Positions 19,047 to 27,934 of a stretch of 64,000 nucleotides of DNA are shown in pieces. The translations under genes and the position numbers were made by a program. Every line of letters begins with the position of its first letter. Position 1 is the stretch's first letter. Location of the stretch: positions 1 to 64,000 of the forward strand of contig CANHVK010000002.1 of NCBI GenBank assembly GCA_947464135.1, written 5' to 3'. The stretch is from Flavobacteriia bacterium (lineage in GTDB: Bacteria > Bacteroidota > Bacteroidia > Flavobacteriales_D > Crocinitomicaceae). Below the pieces are notes generated by a model. It saw only the letters and a list, made by a program, of their open reading frames with translations, did not search any database and had not been told where the DNA came from.

Positions 19047-19074
19047 AGGCCGTCCATTGGATGGCCTTTTTTAA
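19047..19074 (+). terminator. Rho-independent terminator after gcvH
   Basis: AGGCC and GGCCT arms with a TCCA/TGGA inner stem form a near-perfect hairpin, followed by a run of six T. It starts 40 bases after the gcvH stop. Confidence 0.88.
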
Positions 19075-19112
19075 TTAAAATGTGATACTTTAGAATAGAT
19101 ATTAAAATAATT

Positions 19113-19330
19113 CTAATAACTCAATGAACTTATAATAAGGTTTAAATCATAAATTTCTTCTGGTTTATTTGCTAAAGCTTTAACAGTGTTAATCTTTCCT
19201 ATGTAAGAACCTGTTTGAGTTCCATAATCCACATAAAAATCTACTTGTTGATCAAACATCACGCTTGCAGTGATGGATTTATCAGTTGGTCTTCCTAAAA
19301 CGATGTTTAATTTTTGAGAAAATATTAACG
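19113..19330 (-). pseudogene. Decayed gene fragment, phosphatase N-terminal-domain-like
   Basis: Read on the minus strand, this stretch encodes a continuous protein-like segment of about 70 residues: it contains LNIVLGRPTDKSITASVMF and, further on, VDFYVDYGTQTGSYIG, ending IISSLSY then a TAG. The composition and the VLGRPTDKSITAS pattern resemble the Fn3-like N-terminal domain of purple-acid-phosphatase-type or other surface metallophosphoesterases. No start codon with a full signal peptide and no catalytic domain remain, so it is a remnant. Family assignment is tentative. It explains most of the 421-base gap between gcvH and the ATPase gene. Confidence 0.5.
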
Positions 19331-19338
19331 TTCTTTTT

Positions 19339-19400
19339 AACCCTAAAAAATTATAATATTTTGTGGTTATAACCCTAAAAAATTATAATATTTTGTGGTT
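19339..19400. repeat. Two tandem copies of a 30-bp imperfect palindrome (32-bp period)
   Basis: Copies at 19339-19368 and 19371-19400 are identical over 30 bases and separated by 2 bases. Each begins aaccctaaaaaatt and ends attttgtggtt; 24 of the 30 positions agree with its own reverse complement by hand count, with AACC/GGTT outer arms and ATTATAAT at the centre. The second copy ends 28 bases before the ATPase start, where an operator or mobile-element end would be expected. Confidence 0.85.
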
Positions 19401-19428
19401 TTATATTAGTTTTTTATATATTAGTGCT

Positions 19429-20541
19429 ATGATTGACCGTATAATAACTAAAAATTTACAAGAGGATTTAGATTTTACTAAAGCACTTGTATTAATTGGA
19501 CCAAGACAAGTTGGTAAAACAACGTTGATTCGAAATCTTGTTGCGGGTAAAAACACCTTATTTTTAAATGGAGATGATGCACAAACAAGAACGAATCTTT
19601 CTAACACGAATTTACCTTTTTTATTAAACATTATTTCTGACTATGCTATAATTGTAATTGATGAGGCACAACGAATAGAAAACATAGGATTAACAGTCAA
19701 GATGTTGATAGATGCATCTCTTGGCAAGCAATTTATTTTAACCGGTTCTTCTTCTTTAGATTTAGGAAATAAAATTAATGAACCATTAACCGGACGAAAA
19801 TGGGAGCATTTGTTGTTTCCATTGTCGTGGACTGAAATACGAAATCATTATACTTTTTCAACCGCTTACGAGCGACTCGAAGAATTTCTTATTTACGGTC
19901 AATATCCAGAGGTTGTAACGCATTCAAAGAAACAGAAGGTTTTATCCCAGTTGGCAAGTAGTTATTTATATCAAGATATATTAGAGTTAGTTAACATAAA
20001 AAAACCAGATTTATTAATGAAATTGTTACGAGCTCTTGCGTTGCAAGTTGGTAGTGAAGTTTCGTATAATGAACTGTCTAAAATTTTACAAGTTGATCGT
20101 ATGACGGTGATTAACTATATTGATTTACTCGAAAAGGTGTTTGTAGTATTTCGATTACACCCATATACTACGAATCAACGCAACGAAATAACCTCCAAGC
20201 CTAAAATCTATTTTTATGATAATGGGATTCGGAATGCGGTGATTGGGCAATTTAGTCCGTTGTCGAACAGGCAAGAAGTAGGAGCGTTATTTGAGAATTT
20301 TTTTATCAGTGAGAAGATGAAACAACTTACTTATTCTGGATTTTATGGTTCTACGCATTATTGGAGAAACACACAACAAGCAGAAATTGATTTTCTTGAA
20401 GTGTTAGAGAATGAAATTATTGCGTATGAACTAAAATATAATCCCTCTGTTAAGGTAAAGTTTACTAAATCGTTTACTGATAAGTATCAGCCAAAACAAA
20501 CGATCGGGATAAATCGGGAAAATTTTTGGGAGTATTTGTGA
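19429..20541 (+). CDS. AAA ATPase with DUF4143 domain (AAA_14 family)
   Basis: The 370-residue protein has an N-terminal P-loop ATPase of the AAA_14 type: Walker A GPRQVGKTT at residues 24-32, Walker B IIVIDEAQR near 80, and ILTGSSSLDL near 110. The C-terminal DUF4143 domain includes YLYQDILELVNIKKPDLLMKLL (shown in part), a winged-helix-like region with VDRMTVINYIDLLEKVFVVFRL, and a nuclease-like end (HYWRNTQQAEIDFLE, then ELKYNPSVK). That E-D...E-K pattern suggests a PD-(D/E)XK-type fold. The cellular role of this common, often multicopy family is not established. ATG 19429 was chosen because the longer frame runs through the tandem repeat. Confidence 0.9.
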   Translation: MIDRIITKNLQEDLDFTKALVLIGPRQVGKTTLIRNLVAGKNTLFLNGDDAQTRTNLSNTNLPFLLNIISDYAIIVIDEAQRIENIGLTVKMLIDASLGKQFILTGSSSLDLGNKINEPLTGRKWEHLLFPLSWTEIRNHYTFSTAYERLEEFLIYGQYPEVVTHSKKQKVLSQLASSYLYQDILELVNIKKPDLLMKLLRALALQVGSEVSYNELSKILQVDRMTVINYIDLLEKVFVVFRLHPYTTNQRNEITSKPKIYFYDNGIRNAVIGQFSPLSNRQEVGALFENFFISEKMKQLTYSGFYGSTHYWRNTQQAEIDFLEVLENEIIAYELKYNPSVKVKFTKSFTDKYQPKQTIGINRENFWEYL

Positions 20542-20556
20542 TGGTTTGAAAAAAAA

Positions 20557-23500
20557 TTAAAAAAACGCTCTTACTTCCATCCCACCGGCGTGAATGGTGC
20601 GGCTATTTTCAGAATTACGCCCTGAATATTGGATTGATAGTTGGATTTTTTTCGAAACAGAACGTTGATATCCCAAAGTCCACGTATTATTCCTACCTGG
20701 TTTTAAGGCTTCTAACATTTCAAAACCCAATGCAGAAGTGCTTATTCCGTTAAATTGTATTTGAAGCAACGAAAAACTTCCTTGTAAACTTCCTTTATCT
20801 ATTTGGTTGTATTTCAGGCGTAAAGTTATTTCTTTGATATTGGTTGTTTCGCCAGTTAATGCATTCTTTTGCACATAGCGACTATCAATCGTATAACGAA
20901 TTGCTGTGGACGGTTGGTAACTTACAGAAGGTTTATAGGCTACATATGTTAAATCATAATTTCTCCCTGTGGTATAATCCGCTTTTACTTGCTTTGAACC
21001 TTGTTGGAATAAGGCTTCTAATAAAATCATTTTATGTGGGTTCCAACGAATATTCAACTCATTAGAAAATTGATTTCGAGCATCAAAACCAGTTGCTAAT
21101 AAAGATTTTGAACGAATGTCTTGATAGGTGAAATCTGCTCCAAAAACAGAACTGTTTCGATTAAAAAATAAGGTGTTTCTAAAATTGTAATTGGTGCTAA
21201 TCAATGCCGTATCGTTAATATTTATAACGAAAGGATTAAAGCCATTTAATTTCTCAAATGTGCTTGTTTTACGGTTAATTCGCATTCGCATTTGGTCTGA
21301 AAACAAAGCGACAAACTTTCGAGCACCTGTTTTATTGCTCCATATTTTTTCGGGCTTGATGAAAATCCCTTGGTTTAATTCATTTGAATACGAATTCACA
21401 TATTGATTGCTAGGCGTAAACACCCGAATATAACTCGCTTGATCAACGAATTGTGCTACCTCAAATTCATTTAAGTCTTTGATTCCATCTTTGTTATAAT
21501 CGATCCAAGTGTAAACACCTTGACCATCGTTTACCTTTACGTATAAAAACTCTTTTTTCAATTCCAACCCACTCCCTATTTCGTAGAAGGTATTCCACGA
21601 AACCATTCCTTTCCAAAAGTTTACATCGTAATCTACCCTACCTAATAAGGTGTTTTCAGGAGTTTGATTGATGTATTTTGGCTGATTTATTTTTAACTCT
21701 CGGTAATTCACTATGATGTTCAAGCGTTGGTTTTTCAATGAAAGAATACTCATATCAAAACCTGTATTTCTTGCTTTGGCAACATTGATAAACGTGGTGG
21801 TATCCGAACGCATATCCAAACGCTCACGGTAAAAAACTTTGTAATTAAACGAAGTACTATCTGCATTCGCTATAAAAAATTGGTAATCGTAAAAGCCATA
21901 ACTTTGATTCGTCAATACCGAATCTTTTCGGTAGCGGTTATCTTCTTGATCATCAGAATACCCCACTTTTATTTTTCCGATTTTTTGGCTCATCGTCAGT
22001 TTGTGTCTGATGAACTTATTTTTTAATTCGGGATGATTAGAATTCAACATAGAAGAAGTCCAATCTGCTTGAAAACCATTTTGTTTCCAACGTCCATTCC
22101 AAGATAATTTTTGACCGTTATAATCTGTCCCAACAACATAATTGGTAGCATCTAAATAGACCTTACCTCGGGATTTATGTTCAATTCCTGTGGAAGCTCC
22201 TACTGATAATTGACTGCCAGTATACCCTTTCCCTCGTGTATTCCAATCACGGTCAAATTCCATCGTTCTGAATAATTCGATTGGATTGAAGTTCACTGAT
22301 AAAAACTCTGTTTCAGCGGATGAAATCCACGACCAAGGTTTAATACTATCTTTTCCGAAAGGTGTTTTGTAAATGATTTTCGACTTATTACTATACCCTT
22401 CGTCGTTTGTTTTATCCAACGATGAAAAAGTATTGATATCATTTTTAGAATATGCCCATTCTGAATCCAATTGTAATTTAGGACTGATTTTCACATTCAC
22501 CCCTGCATTGACCATTTGTTTTTGTTTGGGAGTAGTGAGCAAACGAATTGGTTCGTAATCCCCTTGTGGAAGTCCATTTATTGGAGCTACCCATTTGAAA
22601 ATTTTACCCAATGCATTGAAGCGATCGAAAATGTAATTTCCTTTATTTTGTCCTACTTGTGAAAAAACAACTTGATATACAGCAGTTTTCGGATTCACAC
22701 TATAAACCAACACATTACTAAACCCTAATGAGTCTAATTTGTAATACATATTTTGATTCTCTAAAAACCCCACTGAATCAGCACTTAAGGTTCCAGCAAA
22801 TTGTAAACTATCGCCAATAGAAGCCATTTTTAGTTTCTGTTCGTTTGATAACGATTGTTGTAATGTTTGATTTTTAGCATCTTGCTCTGAAAAAGCATTG
22901 AACCAAACAGCAAGTTTATCAGAAGAGTAAACATTCGAAGTCGTAAGTAAAGAACGCGCGTAACTTTGGTCCGTATACTGGTATTCAACAACAATACGCA
23001 CATCCTTGGTTATGATATTTTTACTGGTAAACGTTATTTCCGATGTATTGTAATTAACGATGTAATCTTGTTCTTGCCCTCGTTGTAACAAACGACCATC
23101 GATATACACTTTCTCTGTTCCCGAGAGCATAATGATAAATGGTTCATTTTCGTTACCACGCATACGGTAAGGACCTTGATTACCTTCAACACCTTGGACT
23201 AACTGGCGTGCATATTTCCCTTTGGATAAACCTGCAGAAATCCCATTTTTCCATTCTCCCTTTTTAGATTTCGTTACAAATTCAGCATTCAACCCTTGTC
23301 CTCTTTTTCGGTAATTCAAAAAATAACCTTGGGGTTTTGAAAGCCAATAATCTCCTGCGATTAACTTAAATTTATCGTTATAAATCTGAATAAATACCTG
23401 ATCGAATTCTTGTAATTTACTTGTATTTCCCTCTGGCTGAATTGGAATATTATTATCCGTCACCGAAGCCATAATTTTCAAGTTGGGTGCAAGTTCTCCT

Positions 23501-23991
23501 GATAATTCTAAATTAAGGGAAGAATTCAATGATACATTTTGGTTGTTACCAAACGAAACACCCCTGGAAATACTACCACTTTTTTTCAATCCGCTACTAC
23601 CAAAAATAGATTCATACGAATTTGGTTCCGTTATCAAAAATTTCTCTCTGTCTCCTTTCTGAACCCGATAAATAATGGAAGTATCTCGTTTTTGATATGT
23701 CTTTCCTAAATCATAAGGTAACACTTGATATTCAATATACAAGGTATCGGAAATCGGTTTTCGAAGTTTAAATGTTTTCTCGGTAATATTGAGTTCATAA
23801 TCCTCCGAAGACAGTGGACTCCCATTTAAAGATACACGAAACGATAAGGGATAAATCGTTAAACTATCCAAAAGTATTGACTCATTTCCTATGACTACTT
23901 TTTTCTTACGTAAGTTATTCCATTGACCCAAAACAGATTGGGAACAAATACATACAAAGCAAAAGAATATAAAAAGCCTGATAGGTATCAC
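20557..23991 (-). CDS. Large outer-membrane surface protein, SprA-like modules, function unknown
   Basis: The 1144-residue protein has a signal peptide (hydrophobic to about residue 20, then SVLGQ). The N-terminal third carries modules like SRGVSFGNNQNVSLNSSLNL and an EKVYIDGRLLQRGQEQDYIVNYNTSEITF block resembling the DYTVDYNLGRV unit of SprA. The rest is a long series of alternating-residue beta strands ending with aromatic VRAFF, as outer-membrane barrels do. A small calcium-loop-like DYNKDGIKDLNEFE occurs near residue 830. Conserved large proteins of this kind are found in Flavobacteriales but I know no assigned function. It follows the 24046-25368 gene by 54 bases and may be the tail of that operon. 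Confidence 0.75.
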   Translation of the reverse strand: MIPIRLFIFFCFVCICSQSVLGQWNNLRKKKVVIGNESILLDSLTIYPLSFRVSLNGSPLSSEDYELNITEKTFKLRKPISDTLYIEYQVLPYDLGKTYQKRDTSIIYRVQKGDREKFLITEPNSYESIFGSSGLKKSGSISRGVSFGNNQNVSLNSSLNLELSGELAPNLKIMASVTDNNIPIQPEGNTSKLQEFDQVFIQIYNDKFKLIAGDYWLSKPQGYFLNYRKRGQGLNAEFVTKSKKGEWKNGISAGLSKGKYARQLVQGVEGNQGPYRMRGNENEPFIIMLSGTEKVYIDGRLLQRGQEQDYIVNYNTSEITFTSKNIITKDVRIVVEYQYTDQSYARSLLTTSNVYSSDKLAVWFNAFSEQDAKNQTLQQSLSNEQKLKMASIGDSLQFAGTLSADSVGFLENQNMYYKLDSLGFSNVLVYSVNPKTAVYQVVFSQVGQNKGNYIFDRFNALGKIFKWVAPINGLPQGDYEPIRLLTTPKQKQMVNAGVNVKISPKLQLDSEWAYSKNDINTFSSLDKTNDEGYSNKSKIIYKTPFGKDSIKPWSWISSAETEFLSVNFNPIELFRTMEFDRDWNTRGKGYTGSQLSVGASTGIEHKSRGKVYLDATNYVVGTDYNGQKLSWNGRWKQNGFQADWTSSMLNSNHPELKNKFIRHKLTMSQKIGKIKVGYSDDQEDNRYRKDSVLTNQSYGFYDYQFFIANADSTSFNYKVFYRERLDMRSDTTTFINVAKARNTGFDMSILSLKNQRLNIIVNYRELKINQPKYINQTPENTLLGRVDYDVNFWKGMVSWNTFYEIGSGLELKKEFLYVKVNDGQGVYTWIDYNKDGIKDLNEFEVAQFVDQASYIRVFTPSNQYVNSYSNELNQGIFIKPEKIWSNKTGARKFVALFSDQMRMRINRKTSTFEKLNGFNPFVININDTALISTNYNFRNTLFFNRNSSVFGADFTYQDIRSKSLLATGFDARNQFSNELNIRWNPHKMILLEALFQQGSKQVKADYTTGRNYDLTYVAYKPSVSYQPSTAIRYTIDSRYVQKNALTGETTNIKEITLRLKYNQIDKGSLQGSFSLLQIQFNGISTSALGFEMLEALKPGRNNTWTLGYQRSVSKKIQLSIQYSGRNSENSRTIHAGGMEVRAFF

Positions 23992-24045
23992 CTTACGAAA
24001 TTACGTTTTTAGAACGCAAAATGTGAATATGTAGTATGTTCAAAT

Positions 24046-25368
24046 TCAAAAAGTTCTCAAAATTTGAAACAGACCCTTTGCAGGTAAATTAATTGTTCCG
24101 AATGTTTCTTTTTGATTCATTGAATCCAAGTGAAACTCATAGCGCGCTCCCCTGTAGGTCCAAACACCTCCATTTGAAGTGGTTGTTGTTGTCATTGGAA
24201 CATTATCTGAAGAATAAAAATATACCGTTTCAGGGGTAAGATTCATTTTGATTGGTGGAGAGAATAAAAAACGCAATTTATTTTCCTCTCTGCGTAAAAT
24301 CCCTTTTACAAAAAGCTGGTAAAGCAAATCGTGAATTTTATCGTTGATAGAAAAAAGCAACGCAAACGAAGGCACTTTCTTGTCTTTTAGCACTACTTTT
24401 TCAGAAACATTGAAATTTTCATCTACTGCGGTTTCGATGATTTTTTCTTTCACATTAATAAATCCTCCCTGATAATATGATAAGTCACCTTCCCAAGCAT
24501 TTAAAAAAGATTGCAATGGAAAGCTCACCCTTTTACTCAATCCCTGCATCATTTTATAGTATGGATCATTTTTAGCGGTTCTTAATTTATGCATATTGAA
24601 ATGTAAATTCAATAGTTTACCCGTTGAATTAGAAAAAGATAAACCTTCTTTTTTAGGAGAAACAGCCAATGCATTTTTTGTTCGCATATAGATTTTAACC
24701 CTAAAATTTGATGAATCCATATCGTGTGCAAACATCGCTGTGGTAAATCCCTTCTGACTTATTTTTTTATAATTAGAATAGACCACTAACTTTTCGTTTT
24801 TAAATTGTTTCTCCTTGTCAAAAGTCTTCCAAACTTTGGTTACATCTCCCTTTTTAGAATAAATAACGTGATACATCCATTTCGTTAGATTTCCCCCTTT
24901 GTAGACAAAAAGCCAATCTTTACCATAGGTCAAATAGGATTGTTTGCCTTTAAAAGAGAATACTTTCTGTTCACCGACAATCGTATCTTGCAAATCGATA
25001 TTTTTTTGTAAACGAACTACACCTGAATAGATTTTACTGCTGTCCAAAACGTGAACCAATGCACCCCATTCTCCCGTTTCATTTGCAAAAAAGTAAGCAG
25101 GTCGTTGTAAGTCCAACCCATAACTTTTTGCTTGAGCTAGCATAAATTCTGGCGAAAATAAATCGCGAAAAGGAATCTTATTGTGGTAAGTTAATGGAGT
25201 GGATTCTCTTGCAACATCTAATAGGTAAACTCTTCCTAAAAAATCACCAGATGGAATTCTATCCAATAAACTTGGTGGTGGTTCATTGTTTGTCCACAGT
25301 GGTCGGAAATAAAAAAATCCAACCAATAAGCTAATTAAGAAAAGAATAAAAAATACCTTACGTGCCAT
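24046..25368 (-). CDS. Hypothetical membrane-anchored protein
   Basis: This is a 440-residue protein with a single N-terminal hydrophobic segment (VFFILFLISLLVGFFYF) that would anchor it in the inner membrane, the bulk being periplasmic. The body mixes beta and alpha elements, with DRIPSGDFLGRVYLLDVAREST near residue 36. No catalytic motif was seen. It begins 4 bases after the preceding 626-residue gene and is probably cotranscribed with it. I infer a shared envelope role from the pairing only. Confidence 0.7.
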   Translation of the reverse strand: MARKVFFILFLISLLVGFFYFRPLWTNNEPPPSLLDRIPSGDFLGRVYLLDVARESTPLTYHNKIPFRDLFSPEFMLAQAKSYGLDLQRPAYFFANETGEWGALVHVLDSSKIYSGVVRLQKNIDLQDTIVGEQKVFSFKGKQSYLTYGKDWLFVYKGGNLTKWMYHVIYSKKGDVTKVWKTFDKEKQFKNEKLVVYSNYKKISQKGFTTAMFAHDMDSSNFRVKIYMRTKNALAVSPKKEGLSFSNSTGKLLNLHFNMHKLRTAKNDPYYKMMQGLSKRVSFPLQSFLNAWEGDLSYYQGGFINVKEKIIETAVDENFNVSEKVVLKDKKVPSFALLFSINDKIHDLLYQLFVKGILRREENKLRFLFSPPIKMNLTPETVYFYSSDNVPMTTTTTSNGGVWTYRGARYEFHLDSMNQKETFGTINLPAKGLFQILRTF

Positions 25369-25372
25369 TGTA

Positions 25373-27253
25373 TTATTTTGCCAAAACGTAAGCTGAATTA
25401 ATCAAATCTAATAAGTAAATACCTGAATCTTTGTAATTTCCTTGGAAGAAATAATTGATATCGAAGTTAGTATGATCAGCAGTTGTTTTTTCGGTAGTCA
25501 ATTCTACAAAGCCTTCTTTCCCTCTCATCGCGTCTAAAATTTCATTTTGTTTTTTTGTAAATACTTGTTTTGGAATTCTATTAAGCACCTCTCCAATATT
25601 CACATAAGCATACATAAACTTACTTTTCTTCGCGCTTTTCGCTTTTTTACCTGATAAGGATTTTATACCATAACCATTTGTATGATTAATCGCTAAATCT
25701 TCATCATTCGTAATCACTAAAAGGCCATTGTTTCCTGCCATTACATACACTGGAATAGAGTTAAATACAGCGTCATCTATTTTCCAATATTTACCCATAT
25801 TTTTGAAACGAGAAGTCATTTTAGACATATAAGAAAGGATTTTTTCAGGGATGTCTGCACGACCTGTTGAAAAACCAACTGTAAACATCGGCATTTCTTC
25901 TTCGCCTTCAATTTCCTTTTCTTTGTATTCAAAGGTATTTTCGTCGTAAGAGAATTCAATCTTCTTCGTTTTCACTTTTTTAATCCCATTGAAAGTTCCG
26001 AACATACTCCCTTGATACGTTTCGAAAATGGCATCTGTATTCAAAAATTCATTCAATAATTCTGCTTTTAAGACATTCGTTGTTACGCGTGGATCACGTT
26101 CTTTACTCAACATTGGTATGATAATGTCGTAAGCTTGTTTATATCCTTCTTTTAGGTTTATGTTGTAAGTAAAGAATCCTGCACAATCCTCGTGGATGTA
26201 GTTTAATACACTCTTGTCGAATTTCGTGCTATTTAATTTTTGGTAAATCTTCCCTAAATCTTTTCCATAATGCGCTTCGAACTTAACAGAGATTGCATTC
26301 TCTTTCAGGAATATATCTCCAATTATAATATTACCACTATAAAGCGATTTAATATCTTTAAATAACTCGGGAAACATTGTTTGGAAATACCAAAATCCTT
26401 TGGCATATTGGAAGTTACGGGAATTATCCAAGTAAAAAGTTCCTTCGCACGTATGCGTCAACATTTCATTAAACTTTGTATCTTGGTTTTTTAGATGTAT
26501 GTTTTTTTCAAACATTTCAACCAAAATTGCATTCAAATACCTTGCTTGTAAAGCACTTGTAACAGAATCTTTTAATTCCCAATATGTTTTTGTTTGAACT
26601 GCTTTTGGATCTAATTTTGTTTCCGAATCATCTTCATCTAACTGCCCTTCTTTCAATATTTTATCAATATCATCTCCTTCATCACCCTCATCCATTCCGT
26701 CTTCTTCGGATTTCGCCTTATCGTCAATAACATACCCATTACCTCTTGCTCTCCAAATAGAATCCGTTACGTGCTTCACTTTCTCGTAAGATGGGTCAAC
26801 ACGTAAAACTAATCCAGCATTTCCTTTTAAAATCAAATGATTGAAATAGCTATTGTAATATTCGATGCCTTCAACAGGACTTTTTACTTTATCAAAATCA
26901 TCAAATACGCGCAATAAATCTTTTAAACTGCTGATTCCGAATGTAAATCCTGAAACCTCGTAGTTGTTATTTCTTCCGTAAAAAACATTTAATTTTTGAT
27001 TGAAATCAACCCCAGCATCTTTCAATGTTTTGTTATCCGCTGAACCATCAAACATCTCGGATTGAACCTCTTCCATAAATTCATATTGAATGATGGAATC
27101 CATTGAGATTTTCTTTAACAGCGAAGTATTATTTACACTAAAAACCGTCACTGCATCTTTCGGAACCATATCATCCGAAGTTTGAGCAGACGCAAAGAGT
27201 GATACGATAATTCCTAAAAGGAACAAAACATATCTTTGACCGTTATTTATCAT
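25373..27253 (-). CDS. Exported protein, possibly DUF4836-like
   Basis: This 626-residue protein has a clear signal peptide (VLFLLGIIVSLFASAQ). The start of the mature part, MVPKDAVTVFSVNNTSLLKKISMD, resembles DUF4836-type Bacteroidota proteins, which open with a similar 'P-x-D-A-x-x-V-x-x-N' phrase. A very acidic linker near residues 185-220 (EEDGMDEGDEGDDIDK) and a lysine-rich region near 545 (GKKAKSAKKSK) stand out. No enzyme motif was recognised. Its start overlaps the end of the upstream lipoprotein gene by one base. Confidence 0.65.
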   Translation of the reverse strand: MINNGQRYVLFLLGIIVSLFASAQTSDDMVPKDAVTVFSVNNTSLLKKISMDSIIQYEFMEEVQSEMFDGSADNKTLKDAGVDFNQKLNVFYGRNNNYEVSGFTFGISSLKDLLRVFDDFDKVKSPVEGIEYYNSYFNHLILKGNAGLVLRVDPSYEKVKHVTDSIWRARGNGYVIDDKAKSEEDGMDEGDEGDDIDKILKEGQLDEDDSETKLDPKAVQTKTYWELKDSVTSALQARYLNAILVEMFEKNIHLKNQDTKFNEMLTHTCEGTFYLDNSRNFQYAKGFWYFQTMFPELFKDIKSLYSGNIIIGDIFLKENAISVKFEAHYGKDLGKIYQKLNSTKFDKSVLNYIHEDCAGFFTYNINLKEGYKQAYDIIIPMLSKERDPRVTTNVLKAELLNEFLNTDAIFETYQGSMFGTFNGIKKVKTKKIEFSYDENTFEYKEKEIEGEEEMPMFTVGFSTGRADIPEKILSYMSKMTSRFKNMGKYWKIDDAVFNSIPVYVMAGNNGLLVITNDEDLAINHTNGYGIKSLSGKKAKSAKKSKFMYAYVNIGEVLNRIPKQVFTKKQNEILDAMRGKEGFVELTTEKTTADHTNFDINYFFQGNYKDSGIYLLDLINSAYVLAK

Positions 27254-27930
27254 TAAGGTTTTTTATTTTCGGTAAGGTAAATCGTGTTTTCAAGCACTTT
27301 CAAATTTTGAATCAACGCATAAGGAGTTGTCTTAATTATTACTGCTTGTTTAGTTGGAGAAATCAAAGCGGAAGCATTTTCGACTTTATCTATTGTTTTA
27401 TCAAAACGAGAAATACATAAATATTTACCGGTTTTCAATGCTTCAATATCTTCTTTTTTTAATCTAGAAGTAAAATCTGCTGTCATCGAAGGAACAGAAC
27501 GTGTCAATTTATTCATTTCCCAGACTAACCAGTTAGTTTCAATGTCTTTAAAACTTTTATTCTTACTTTCTTCAATCACCAAATCTTTCAATGCTTTTTG
27601 TAGATGGGTAACACTTACAAAATCACATTGAAATTTAAAAATAAAGTTAGTAAAATCGCTTTCTACTTTTACGTTAGAAATACCTTCTTTTTGACTAAGA
27701 ATTTCCTTATAACGATTGATTTTCTCTTTGATTTCAGGAATAGATGGTACTTTTTTTCCATCCAAACTATCCAAAGCCAAGATAGAATTTACCTTAACTC
27801 TGCTCCCGCTTAAATTCACAGAATATTTGAAAGTACCAGTTCCGTCACTTTTTATGGAAATATCATCCACAATATCCACACAAGATACGATAGTAAAAAA
27901 TAACCCTATGAATACAAGAAATTTTTTCAT
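27253..27930 (-). CDS. Hypothetical lipoprotein
   Basis: The signal segment MKKFLVFIGLFFTIVSC ends in a lipobox with the cysteine at residue 17, so the protein should be a lipoprotein. The mature part starts with VDIVDDISIKSDGTGTFKYSVNLSGS, a beta-rich opening. I chose ATG 27930, which lies just after the prfA stop (27935-27937); ATG 27942 would also give a signal peptide and overlap prfA slightly. Gene order prfA-lipoprotein-626 aa-440 aa, with gaps of 4 bases or less, argues for one transcript. The family is unknown. Confidence 0.7.
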   Translation of the reverse strand: MKKFLVFIGLFFTIVSCVDIVDDISIKSDGTGTFKYSVNLSGSRVKVNSILALDSLDGKKVPSIPEIKEKINRYKEILSQKEGISNVKVESDFTNFIFKFQCDFVSVTHLQKALKDLVIEESKNKSFKDIETNWLVWEMNKLTRSVPSMTADFTSRLKKEDIEALKTGKYLCISRFDKTIDKVENASALISPTKQAVIIKTTPYALIQNLKVLENTIYLTENKKP

Positions 27931-27934
27931 CCAA

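Noticed and set aside
19339..19400. Possible minimal CRISPR array
   Set aside because: The two 30-base repeats are separated by only 2 bases, so there is no spacer, and there are no cas genes nearby.
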